Assembly (NCBI RefSeq): GCF_037126465.1
Contig: NW_026999295.1
Span: 2,294,001-2,358,000, forward strand
DNA length: 64,000 bases
Source: Ornithodoros turicata
Taxonomy: Eukaryota > Arthropoda > Arachnida > Ixodida > Argasidae
Direction of reading: 5' to 3'
Shown here: piece by piece, positions 1 to 8,734 of the stretch
Layout: each line of letters opens with the position of its first letter
Numbering within the stretch: the first letter of the stretch is position 1
Made by a program: the position numbers and the translations under genes
Notes under the pieces: model-generated
Seen by the model: only the letters and a program-made list of their open reading frames with translations
Told to the model about the DNA's origin: nothing
The model's database searches: none

Positions 1-3000
1 CTGACGCCATCCACTCAAACGTTGCCTGCCTGCGTACTGTTGATGAGGCCCAACAAGGCCGAAACAGCTGTCCTGTACTGGCATGGCGACGTTTGAGTTA
101 CAAACATATGCTATGCGTGCAGCCAAAGAGCTCCGGCTATTTTTTTTTTATTTTATACTTTACTGGCTTTGCACTGGGCTTTCAGTGAGTGAGTTATCTC
201 ACCCTGACGGGAGGAATCACCTGTTACGTGACCTTCTGACGCCATCCACTCAAACGTTGCCTGCCTGCGTACTGTTGATGAGGCCCAACAAGGCCGAAAC
301 AGCTGTCCTGTACTGGCATGGCGACGTTTGAGTTACAAACATATGCTATGCGTGCAGCCAAAGAGCTCCGGCTATTTTTTTTTAGTTTATACTTCACTGG
401 CTTTGCACTGGGCTTTCAGTGAGTGAGTTATCTCACCCTGACGGGAGGAATCACCTGTTACGTGACCTTCTGACGCCATCCACTCAAACGTTGCCTGCCT
501 GCGTACTGTTGATGAGGCCCAACAAGGCCGAAACAGCTGTCCTGTACTGGCATGGCGACGTTTGAGTTACAAACATATGCTATGCGTGCAGCCAAAGAGC
601 TCCGGCTATTTTTTTTTATTTTATACTTCACTGGCTTTGCACTGGGCTTTCAGTGAGTGAGTTATCTCACCCTGACGGGAGGAATCACCTGTTACGTGAC
701 CTTCTGACGCCATCCACTCAAACGTTGCCTGCCTGCGTACTGTTGATGAGGCCCAACAAGGCCGAAACAGCTGTCCTGTACTGGCATGGCGACGTTTGAG
801 TTACAAACATATGCTACACGTGCAGCCAAAGAGCTCCGGCTATTTTTTTTTAAATTTTATACTTCACTGGCTTTGCACTGGGCTTTCAGTGAGTGAGTTA
901 TCTCACCCTGACGGGAGGAATCACCTGTTACGTGACCTTCTGACGCCATCCACTCAAACGTTGCCTGCCTGCGTACTGTTGATGAGGCCCAACAAGGCCG
1001 AAACAGCTGCCCTGTACTGGCATGGCGACGTTTGAGTTACAAACATATGCTATACGTGCAGCCAAAGAGCTCCGGCTATTTTTTAATTTTATACTTCACT
1101 GGCTTTGCACTGGGCTTTCAGTGAGTGAGTTATCTCACCCGGACGGGAGGAATCACGTGTTACGTGACCTTCTGACGCCATCCACTGAAACGTTGCCTGC
1201 CTGCGTACTGTTGATGAGGCCCAACAAGGCCGAAACAGCTGTCCTGTACTGGCATGGCGACGTTTGAGTTACAAACATATGCTATGCGTGCAGCCAAAGA
1301 GCTCCGGCTATTTTTTTTTATTTTATACTTCACTGGCTTTGCACTGGGCTTTCAGTGAGTGAGTTATCTCACCCTGACGGGAGGAATCACGTGTTACGGG
1401 ACCTTCTGAGGCCATCCACTCAAGCGTTGCCTGCCTGCGTACTGTTGATGAGGCCCAACAAGGCCGAAACAGCTGCCCTGTACTGGCATGGCGACGTTTG
1501 AGTTACAAACATATGCTATACGTGCAGCCAAAGAGCTCCGGCTATTTTTTATTTTATACTTCACTGGCTTTGCACTGGGCTTTCAGTGAGTGAGTTATCT
1601 CACCCGGACGGGAGGAATCACGTGTTACGTGACCTTCTGACGCCATCCACTCAAACGTTGCCTGCCTGCGTACTGTTGATGAGGCCCAACAAGGCCGAAA
1701 CAGCTGTCCTGTACTGGCATGGCGACGTTTGAGTTACAAACATATGCTATGCGTGCAGCCAAAGAGCTCCGGCTATTTTTTTTTATTTTATACTTTACTG
1801 GCTTTGCACTGGGCTTTCAGTGAGTGAGTTATCTCACCCTGACGGGAGGAATCACCTGTTACGTGACCTTCTGACGCCATCCACTCAAACGTTGCCTGCC
1901 TGCGTACTGTTGATGAGGCCCAACAAGGCCGAAACAGCTGTCCTGTACTGGCATGGCGACGTTTGAGTTACAAACATATGCTATGCGTGCAGCCAAAGAG
2001 CTCCGGCTATTTTTTTTAGTTTATACTTCACTGGCTTTGCACTGGGCTTTCAGTGAGTGAGTTATCTCACCCTGACGGGAGGAATCACCTGTTACGTGAC
2101 CTTCTGACGCCATCCACTCAAACGTTGCCTGCCTGCGTACTGTTGATGAGGCCCAACAAGGCCGAAACAGCTGTCCTGTACTGGCATGGCGACGTTTGAG
2201 TTACAAACATATGCTACACGTGCAGCCAAAGAGCTCCGGCTATTTTTTTTTAAATTTTATACTTCACTGGCTTTGCACTGGGCTTTCAGTGAGTGAGTTA
2301 TCTCACCCTGACGGGAGGAATCACCTGTTACGTGACCTTCTGACGCCATCCACTCAAACGTTGCCTGCCTGCGTACTGTTGATGAGGCCCAACAAGGCCG
2401 AAACAGCTGCCCTGTACTGGCATGGCGACGTTTGAGTTACAAACATATGCTATACGTGCAGCCAAAGAGCTCCGGCTATTTTTTAATTTTATACTTCACT
2501 GGCTTTGCACTGGGCTTTCAGTGAGTGAGTTATCTCACCCGGACGGGAGGAATCACGTGTTACGTGACCTTCTGACGCCATCCACTGAAACGTTGCCTGC
2601 CTGCGTACTGTTGATGAGGCCCAACAAGGCCGAAACAGCTGTCCTGTACTGGCATGGCGACGTTTGAGTTACAAACATATGCTATACGTGCAGCCAAAGA
2701 GCTCCGGCTATTTTTTTTTTAATTTTATACTTCACTGGCTTTGCACTGGGCTTTCAGTGAGTGAGTTATCTCACCCTGACGGGAGGAATCACCTGTTACG
2801 TGACCTTCTGACGCCATCCACTCAAACGTTGCCTGCCTGCGTACTGTTGATGAGGCCCAACAAGGCCGAAACAGCTGTCCTGTACTGGCATGGCGACGTT
2901 TGAGTTACAAACATATGCTATACGTGCAGCCAAAGAGCTCCGGCTATTTTTTTTTATTTTATACTTCACTGGCTTTGCACTGGGCTTTCAGTGAGTGAGT

Positions 3001-3979
3001 TATCTCACCCTGACGGGAGGAATCACCTGTTACGTGACCTTCTGACGCCATCCACTCAAACGTTGCCTGCCTGCGTACTGTTGATGAGGCCCAACAAGGC
3101 CGAAACAGCTGTCCTGTACTGGCATGGCGACGTTTGAGTTACAAACATATGCTATACGTGCAGCCAAAGAGCTCCGGCTATTTTTTTATTTTATACTTCA
3201 CTGGCTTTGCACTGGGCTTTCAGTGAGTGAGTTATCTCACCCGGACGGGAGGAATCACGTGTTACGTGACCTTCTGACGCCATCCACTCAAACGTTGCCT
3301 GCCTGCGTACTGTTGATGAGGCCCAACAAGGCCGAAACAGCTGTCCTGTACTGGCATGGCGACGTTTGAGTTACAAACATATGCTATACGTGCAGCCAAA
3401 GAGCTCCGGCTATTTTTTTATTTTATACTTCACGGGCTTTGCACTGCGCTTTCAGTGAGTGAGTTATCTCACCCTGACGGGAGGAATCACGTGTTACGGG
3501 ACCTTCTGAGGCCATCCACTCAAGCGTTGCCTGCCTGCGTACTGTTGATGAGGCCCAACAAGGCCGAAACAGCTGTCCTGTACTGGCATGGCGACATTTG
3601 AGTTACGTACAAACATATGCTATACGAGCAGCCAAAGAGCTCCGGCTATTTTTATTTTATTTTATACTTCACTGGCGTTGCACTGGGCTTTCAGTGAGTG
3701 AGTTATCTCACCCTGACGGGAGGAATCACGTGTTACGTGACCTTCTGACGCCATCCACTCAAACGTTGCCTGCCTGCGTACTGTTGATGAGGCCCAACAA
3801 GGCCGAAACAGCTGTCCTGTACTGGCATGGCGACGTTTGAGTTACAAACATATGCTATACGTGCAGCCAAAGAGCTCCCGCTATTTTTTTATTTTATACT
3901 TCACTGGCTTTGCACTGGGCTTTCAGTGAGTGAGTTATCTCACCCTGACGGGAGGAATCACGTGTTACGTGACCTTCTG
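1..3979 (+). repeat. 234-bp satellite (family A) carrying hammerhead-like fold
   Basis: About 17 head-to-tail copies; the same GGCATGGCGACG marker recurs at 83, 318, 552, 786, 1022, 1254, 1488, 1719, 1953, 2186, 2422, 2654, 2890, 3124, 3356, 3588 and 3827 (marker A position), so spacing is 231-239 bp. The array runs off the left end of the window. Length differences come mostly from a T-run in each unit. Every unit contains a ribozyme-like block (see 34-78). A diverged single copy lies on the minus strand at 8178-8340 next to Penelope-like element pieces, so the satellite probably derives from a PLE terminal repeat. Each unit reads as an 79-82 codon frame that begins and ends at the marker; this follows from the repeat length and is not evidence of a protein. 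Confidence 0.95.
34..78 (+). ncRNA. Hammerhead-like fold in satellite A unit (one example)
   Basis: Read 5' to 3': stem I strand GTACTG, core TTGATGA, stem II GGCC with loop CAACAA closing on GGCC, then GAAAC, a very short stem III (CA/TG around GC), the cleavage-site TC, and stem I return strand CTGTAC. All hammerhead parts are in order. Two departures are visible: core C3 is T, and stem I has a T-T mismatch at its second pair. C3 is normally essential, so these copies are predicted inactive. The short stem III is typical of minimal hammerheads reported in Penelope-like elements. The same block recurs in each array unit. Confidence 0.7.
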
Positions 3980-5091
3980 ACTTCGTACGAGACTACAATT
4001 TATTACATTTAAACAATGATAAAGGTAGACTATGGGGAGGTCAGCATTATATAATGATAGGGGTCTTGGATTAGTATCAGGCTACAATGTATTACATTTT
4101 AAAACTCGTAAAACTAGACTATGGGGAAACTGGCATTACATAAAAGAGTCAACGTCTCGACGACAGCGTCGTCTTCAACAGGACTGAGGGGAACAATACT
4201 AGGCTGTCGTTAACAAGGGGAACAGAGATCGGAGAGAAAAGCTGTACACGTGATAGGGCGCTCCTCATAAAGTTTTCCCAAGAGCTTCGTCCTCGGGCGG
4301 TCGCGCTGGTGCGTAGGGGGATCCTGCAAAAATACAGGAAAACGGGAGAAAGGACGGGAGTGGGGGTCGGCAAGCACAACCAAGATCATGAACTTATGCT
4401 CCGCACTGTCTATATAATCCCTGGGTCTTCGTTAATTGTGGACTGAAATTTGTGAATTAGGTATGATTCACGCTGTTGTCTGCTGCGGTGGGAAGGGAAA
4501 TCTGATTGTAACATGAATACGGGGGGGGGGGGGGCTGACGTCTTTAAAGGAAATGCCCGGTTCACTCCGAGAGTCGGGAGATTTGATTTCTTCATTATGT
4601 CGGTCTTGTGGTTATTAAAACGAATTCTGAAAGTTGTGGTAGTTTGGCCAATGTATTTGGCCAAACGTTCTATCGACAGTGCGGAGCATGAGTTCATGGC
4701 CTTGGTTGTGCTTGCCGACCCCCACTTCCGTCCTTTCGCCCGTTTTCGTTTATTTTTCCAGGTTCCCCCTACGGACCAGCGCGACCGCCCGAGGACGAAG
4801 CTCTTGGGAAAACTTTATGAGGAGCGCCCTATCACGTGTACAGCTTTTCTCTCCGATCTCTGTTCCCCTTGTTAACGACAGCCAAGTATTGTTCCCCTCA
4901 GTCCTTTTGAAGACGACGTTGTCGTCGGAACGTTGACTCCTTTATGTAATGCCAGTTTCCCCATAGTCTAGTTTTACCATTGTTTAAATGTAATATATTG
5001 TAGTCTCGTACGAATTCCTTAGAGCTCCTGAGTCCCTTCTTTACATTTTGCATATTTATTTTCGTGTCCATCCGTATCCACCTACCTGCAC

Positions 5092-5094
<3 letters not shown>
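3980..5094. mobile_element. PLE fragment: endonuclease piece between inverted 3' tails
   Basis: Two inverted arms (about 4060-4405 and 4676-5010) bracket a minus-strand GIY-YIG endonuclease remnant. The arms share the terminal tail sequence including a GTCGACG-like hairpin block and a sequence around CTATGGGGAAACTGGCATTA. The arrangement matches the inverted terminal repeats seen in Penelope-like elements. A further partial tail copy (3981-4036) joins directly onto the satellite. The right end stops at a (TA)n tract at 5095-5125. Confidence 0.75.
4410..4664 (-). pseudogene. PLE GIY-YIG endonuclease fragment
   Basis: The minus frame shows the YIGQT motif, an R-x-R-F-N-N-H block, an S-R-Q-Q-R-E-S-Y-L-I-H-K-F block and the terminal E-D-P-G-I, which are the conserved pieces of the C-terminal GIY-YIG nuclease of Penelope-like elements. 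The middle is distorted around a run of 14 G (4519-4532 on plus), which replaces the usual GHS-x-x-D segment with a proline run. No reverse transcriptase is attached, so this is a dead fragment. The nuclease would nick target DNA for reverse transcription in an intact element. Confidence 0.8.

Positions 5095-5125
<31 letters not shown>
5095..5125. repeat. (TA)n tract between PLE modules
   Basis: Pure TA dinucleotide run at the junction of the 3980-5094 module and the 288-bp repeat module. Confidence 0.95.
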
Positions 5126-5127
<2 letters not shown>

Positions 5128-5238
5128 GCAGGGAAAAAGCCATTAAAGGAACAAAGAAATGATAGTAGATGTGTTTGTAATTCAAACTTACAGATTAACA
5201 TGGCTTCTATGGCTGCACGCAGAAAAACAGATACTCAT

Positions 5239-5318
5239 GGAACGATGCGGCAGCACCAGAGGACACGTGTTTCGCCGTGTTTGCGGCTCGTCGGCCCTGG
5301 GTAGCTGCGCATCGTTCC
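5239..5318 (-). ncRNA. Hammerhead-like fold, family B (inverted copy)
   Basis: Minus-strand reading: long stem I GGAACGATGCG pairing with CGCATCGTTCC, inner stem I CCAGGG with CTCTGG, core CCGACGA (consensus CTGANGA, so U4 is C), stem II GCCG-CAAACA-CGGC, GAAA, short ACGT stem III, then TC. Confidence 0.6.
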
Positions 5319-5547
5319 AAATTGGCAAACCAGGGGTCACTCAGCGAGCGATATACACCTGGGAGGGTGACTGAGCACTCCTCAATGCCACAGTGCAAGC
5401 CAGTGAATTATAATGCAGGGAAAAAATTCCTTTAATGGCTTTTTTCCCTGCATTATAATTCACTGGCTTGCACTGTCGCATTGAGGAGTGCTCAGTCACC
5501 CTCCCAGGTGTATATCGCTCGCTGAGTGACCCCTGGTTTGCCAATTC

Positions 5548-5627
5548 GGAACGATGCGCAGCTACCCAGGGCCGACGAGCCGCAAACACGGCGAAACACG
5601 TGTCCTCTGGTGCTGCCGCATCGTTCC
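5548..5627 (+). ncRNA. Hammerhead-like fold, family B
   Basis: Same order of parts as the other family B copies: outer stem I 11 bp (GGAACGATGCG / CGCATCGTTCC), core CCGACGA, stem II GCCG/CGGC with loop CAAACA, GAAAC, short stem III, cleavage-site TC at the end of CACGTGTC, inner stem I CTCTGG. The only visible core departure is C at position U4. The long outer stem is unusual compared with family A. Confidence 0.65.
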
Positions 5628-5835
5628 ATGAGTATCTGTTTTTCTGCGTGCAGCCATAGAAGCCATGTTAATCTGTAAGTTTGAATTACAAACACATCTA
5701 CTATCATTTATTTGTTCCTTTAATGGCTTTTTTCCCTGCATTATAATTCACTGGCTTGCACTGTGGCATTGAGGAGTGCTCAGTCACCCTCCCAGGTGTA
5801 TATCGCTCGCTGAGTGACCCCTGGTTTGCCAATTC

Positions 5836-5915
5836 GGAACGATGCGCAGCTACCCAGGGCCGACGAGCCCCAAACACGGCGAAACACGTGTCCTCTGGTG
5901 CTGCCGCATCGTTCC
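5836..5915 (+). ncRNA. Hammerhead-like fold, family B
   Basis: Repeat of the 5548 fold 288 bp further on. Stem II has a GCCC/CGGC mismatch here (G to C), otherwise identical in layout. Confidence 0.6.
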
Positions 5916-6123
5916 ATGAGTATCTGTTTTTCTGCGTGCAGCCATAGAAGCCATGTTAATCTGTAAGTTTGAATTACAAACACATCTACTATCATTTATT
6001 TGTTCCTTTAATGGCTTTTTTCCCTGCATTATAATTCACTGGCTTGCACTGTGGCATTGAGGAGTGCTCAGTCACCCTTCCAGGTGTATATCGCTCGCTG
6101 AGTGACCCCTGGTTTGCCAATTC

Positions 6124-6204
6124 GGAACGATGTGCAAGCTACCCAGGGCCGACGAGCCGCAAACACGGCGAAACACATGTCCTCTGGTGCTGCCGCATCG
6201 TTCC
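6124..6204 (+). ncRNA. Hammerhead-like fold, family B
   Basis: Third tandem copy; stem I is disturbed by TGTGCAAGC instead of TGCGCAGC, and the stem III segment reads CACATGTC. Confidence 0.55.
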
Positions 6205-6412
6205 ATGAGTATCTGTTTTTCTGCGTGCAGCCATAGAAGCCATGTTAATCTGTAAGTTTGAATTACAAACACATCTACTATCATTTATTTGTTCCTTTAA
6301 TGGCTTTTTTCCCTGCATTATAATTCACTGGCTGGCACTGTGGCATTGAGGAGTGCTCAGTCACCCTCCCAGGTGTATATCGCTCGCTGAGTGACCCCTG
6401 GTTTGCCAATTC

Positions 6413-6492
6413 GGAACGATGCGCAGCTACCCAGGGCCGACGAGCCGCAAACACGGCGAAACACGTGTCCTCTGGTGCTGCCGCATCGTTCC
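6413..6492 (+). ncRNA. Hammerhead-like fold, family B
   Basis: Fourth tandem copy, same core and stems as the 5548 copy; followed at once by a short TA run and a partial duplication of the stem I return strand. Confidence 0.6.
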
Positions 6493-6673
6493 ATGAGTAT
6501 ATATATATAGACAGATCCTCCTATATAGATCCTATATATCCTCTGGTGCTGTCGCATCGTTCCATGAGTATCTGTTTTTCTACGTGCAGCCATAGAAGCC
6601 ATCTTAATCTGTAAGTTTGAATTTCAAACAGATCTAGCGTCATTTTTCTTATTTTTAATGGCTTTTCCCCTCT

Positions 6674-6676
<3 letters not shown>

Positions 6677-6710
<34 letters not shown>
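6677..6710. repeat. (TA)n tract between PLE modules
   Basis: TA run separating the family B module from the next palindrome. Confidence 0.95.
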
Positions 6711-6714
<4 letters not shown>

Positions 6715-7025
6715 AAATAAATGGGAGACAGAAGACGAAAGTAGGAGAAGTAACAAAAAAGGGGTTTATTAAAACTTAAAAATCATAAAAGTTAGGGAGG
6801 ATGTCTACGTTACGGCGGAAGCTCCGCCTTCTTCGGGACAAAAGAGCTAAATGTGGCCACGAGGCTGATAAGAAGGCTCCCGAAGAAGGCGGAGCTTCCG
6901 CCGTAACGTAGACATCCTCCCTAACTTTTATGATTTTTAAGTTTACTTTCCCCTACTTTCGTCTTCTGTCTCCCATTTATTTAGACTATAATTACGTAGC
7001 CGTCCGATCCAACTCCAACATTTCA

Positions 7026-7027
<2 letters not shown>
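6711..7027. mobile_element. PLE 3'-tail palindrome
   Basis: Arms 6711-6845 and about 6876-7000 are inverted copies of a tail that reads GAAGAAGGCGGAGCTTCCGC, then CGTAACGTAGACATCCTCCC, then a T-rich end. The right arm lacks the AATAAACCCC segment present in the left arm. The same tail precedes the best PLE at 32055-32226. No coding sequence lies between the arms, only about 30 bp. Confidence 0.8.

Positions 7028-7061
<34 letters not shown>
7028..7061. repeat. (TA)n tract between PLE modules
   Basis: TA run between the 6711 palindrome and the next module. Confidence 0.95.
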
Positions 7062-7063
<2 letters not shown>

Positions 7064-8157
7064 TGATGATTCAGGGGGTACGGATGGACACGTAAGTATA
7101 TAAGTACAGAAAAGGTAAAGAAGGGATTCAGAAGCCTTGAGGGAGAGTTTAAAAAATTTATTACAACTAATTACGGGAGAGAACTAAGGTTTATTTACAT
7201 GTTACAGGGGTCGACGTTTCGGCGACAGCGTCGCCTTCCACAGGACTAAAGGGGATTGTAGTGGGTCATCGCTTATAGAAGGGCGGGAAGAGTTACGAGA
7301 GAGGAGGAATCCGCACGTGGAACGGGTGCTGGTCTTGGGGGGTTTTTCCAGGAGCTTTGTCCTTGGTCGTCACTGGGGAGTGGGGATCTGTAAAGATAAA
7401 AGGAAGAGGCGGCAGAAAGAACGGAAGTGGGTCGATGTGCTCAAACCTGATCATGAGCTGATCAGGTGAGCTGTCGTATATTTATCGCTGTCGTATGAGA
7501 TGAGCTGTCGTATATTTATTACAGTGCAATTTTTGTAATGCACAGTACATTGGCCAAACTACAACAAGTTTCAGAATTCGATTCAACAATCATAAATCAG
7601 ATGTGACAAAGAAACCAAATCTCCCGGTCTCCCGCCACTTTCGCGAACCTGGCCATTCCTTCAGTGACATAACTGTATTCATTTTACAGTCAAGTTTCAC
7701 ATCCAACCGTAGCAGACAACAACGTGAGTCTTATTTAATCCATAAATTCCAATGCACAATAAACGAAGACCCGGGCATATTGTCCACAGTCCGCAGCCTC
7801 AGCTCATGATCAGGTTTGAGCACATCGACCCACTTCCGTTCTTTCTGCCGCCTCTTCCTTTTATCTTTACAGATCCCCACTCCCCAGTGACGACCAAGGA
7901 CAAAGCTCCTGGAAAAACCCCCCAAGACCAGCACCCGTTCCACGTGCGGATTCCTCCTCTCTCGTAACTCTTCCCGCCCTTCTATAAGCGATGACCCACT
8001 ACAATCCCCTTTAGTCCTGTGGAAGGCGACGCTGTCGCCGAAACGTCGACCCCTGTAACAGGTAAATAAACCTTAGTTCTCTCCCGTAATTAGTTGTAAT
8101 AAATTTTTTAAACTCTCCCTCAAGGCTTCTGAATCCCTTCTTTACCTTTTCTGTACT
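7062..8157. mobile_element. PLE fragment: endonuclease piece between inverted 3' tails
   Basis: Inverted arms about 7085-7460 and 7805-8157 share a tail with the GTCGACGTTTCGGCGACAG block and a polypyrimidine end (TTCTTTACCTTTTCTGTAC). Between them lies a plus-strand GIY-YIG piece. The plan is the same as at 3980-5094 but the sequence family differs, so the tail-endonuclease-tail arrangement arose at least twice or is a normal product of this element type. Confidence 0.8.
7519..7809 (+). pseudogene. PLE GIY-YIG endonuclease fragment
   Basis: Open frame of about 96 codons ending at TGA near 7809. It shows a C-N-F-C-N-A-Q-Y-I-G-Q-T block, then R-I-R-F-N-N-H, then P-G-H-S, then S-R-Q-Q-R-E-S-Y-L-I-H-K-F and E-D-P-G-I-L. 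These are the expected motifs of a Penelope-like endonuclease including the paired cysteines before YIG. The frame itself is intact over this stretch, but no reverse transcriptase lies upstream, so it is a truncated fragment. Confidence 0.8.
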
Positions 8158-8177
8158 TATATATATATATATATATA
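8158..8177. repeat. (TA)n tract between PLE modules
   Basis: TA run between the 7062 module and the single family A module. Confidence 0.95.
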
Positions 8178-8384
8178 ATGGGAAAAAAATTAGCAGAGCT
8201 CTTTGGCTGCACATATAGCATATGTTTGTAATTCAAACGTCGCCGTGCCAGTACTGGACAGCTGTTTCGGCCTTGCTGGGCCATCATCAGCAGTACGCAG
8301 GCAGGCAACGTTTGAGCGGATGGCGTCGTCCCCTTTCCTTTCGCTCATATTCCACGTCGCGGCTGTTTGATTTTTCATCTTCTG

Positions 8385-8389
<5 letters not shown>
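8178..8389 (-). mobile_element. Single PLE-associated copy of satellite A unit
   Basis: The reverse strand of 8190-8330 matches the satellite A unit from GACGCCATCC through AAGAGCTC. Here it is a single copy bounded by (TA)n tracts on both sides and sits in the PLE module chain. This ties satellite A to Penelope-like terminal sequence. Confidence 0.8.
8251..8296 (-). ncRNA. Hammerhead-like fold with consensus core (family A, single copy)
   Basis: Minus-strand reading: stem I GTACTG (8291-8296) pairs perfectly with CAGTAC (8251-8256); core CTGATGA (8284-8290) matches the hammerhead consensus; stem II GGCC/GGCC; GAAAC (8264-8268); stem III CAGCTG; cleavage site TC at 8257-8258. The one departure from an ideal fold is an extra T between the core and stem II. 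In contrast to the array copies, C3 is intact and stem I has no mismatch. Confidence 0.75.

Positions 8390-8423
<34 letters not shown>
8390..8423. repeat. (TA)n tract between PLE modules
   Basis: TA run between the single family A module and the 8424 palindrome. Confidence 0.95.
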
Positions 8424-8426
<3 letters not shown>

Positions 8427-8700
8427 GTGGAAGGAAAAAGACGCGGACAACAGATTTTAGGAAAGTTAGAAACACTAGTTCATTTAATGTGCAGAAATTA
8501 AAAGTTGAATGAGAAACGGGGTCGACGTTTCGACAGTTGCACTGCCCTGGCACCCGAACTGCCCAGGCACTGTCGAAACGTCGACCCCGTTTCTCATTCA
8601 ACTTTTAATTTCTGCACATTAAATGAACTAGTGTTTCTAACTTCCCTAAAATCTGTTGTCCGCGTCCTTTTCCTTCCACAACTGTAAAACTTCGTGGCCG
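8424..8700. mobile_element. Near-perfect PLE-tail palindrome
   Basis: Arms of about 125 bp (8424-8555 and 8563-8692) around a short GC-rich centre. The arms hold the CGTTTCGACAGTTGC / GCACTGTCGAAACG block and end in GGAAGGAAAAAGACGCGGAC and its complement. A long, nearly uninterrupted inverted repeat; no protein is encoded. Confidence 0.85.
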
Positions 8701-8734
8701 TTTGATTTTTGTACTTCCCTCGATGCTGATGATG

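Larger units (their letters stand above)
5126..6676. repeat. 288-bp repeat family B: one inverted plus four tandem copies
   Basis: One copy in one orientation (about 5160-5410) meets four tandem copies in the opposite orientation. The tandem copies start at the CACTGGCTTG/CACTGGCTGG marker at 5461, 5749, 6037 and 6326, spacing 288-289 bp. The inversion point is a 20-bp-scale palindrome around 5405-5460 (TTATAATGCAGGGAAAAA and its complement). The last copy has an extra insertion with a short TA run and a partial duplication (about 6500-6560). Each copy contains a long-stem hammerhead-like fold. Related single copies follow the Penelope-like element at 34764-35352. Confidence 0.9.

Noticed and set aside
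83..4012. Repeated 79-82 codon frames in the 234-bp satellite, as a tandem gene family
   Set aside because: The frames begin and end at the same repeat marker and follow from a stop-free phase of the unit; the T-run varies and shifts frame, and the ribozyme-like fold explains conservation better.
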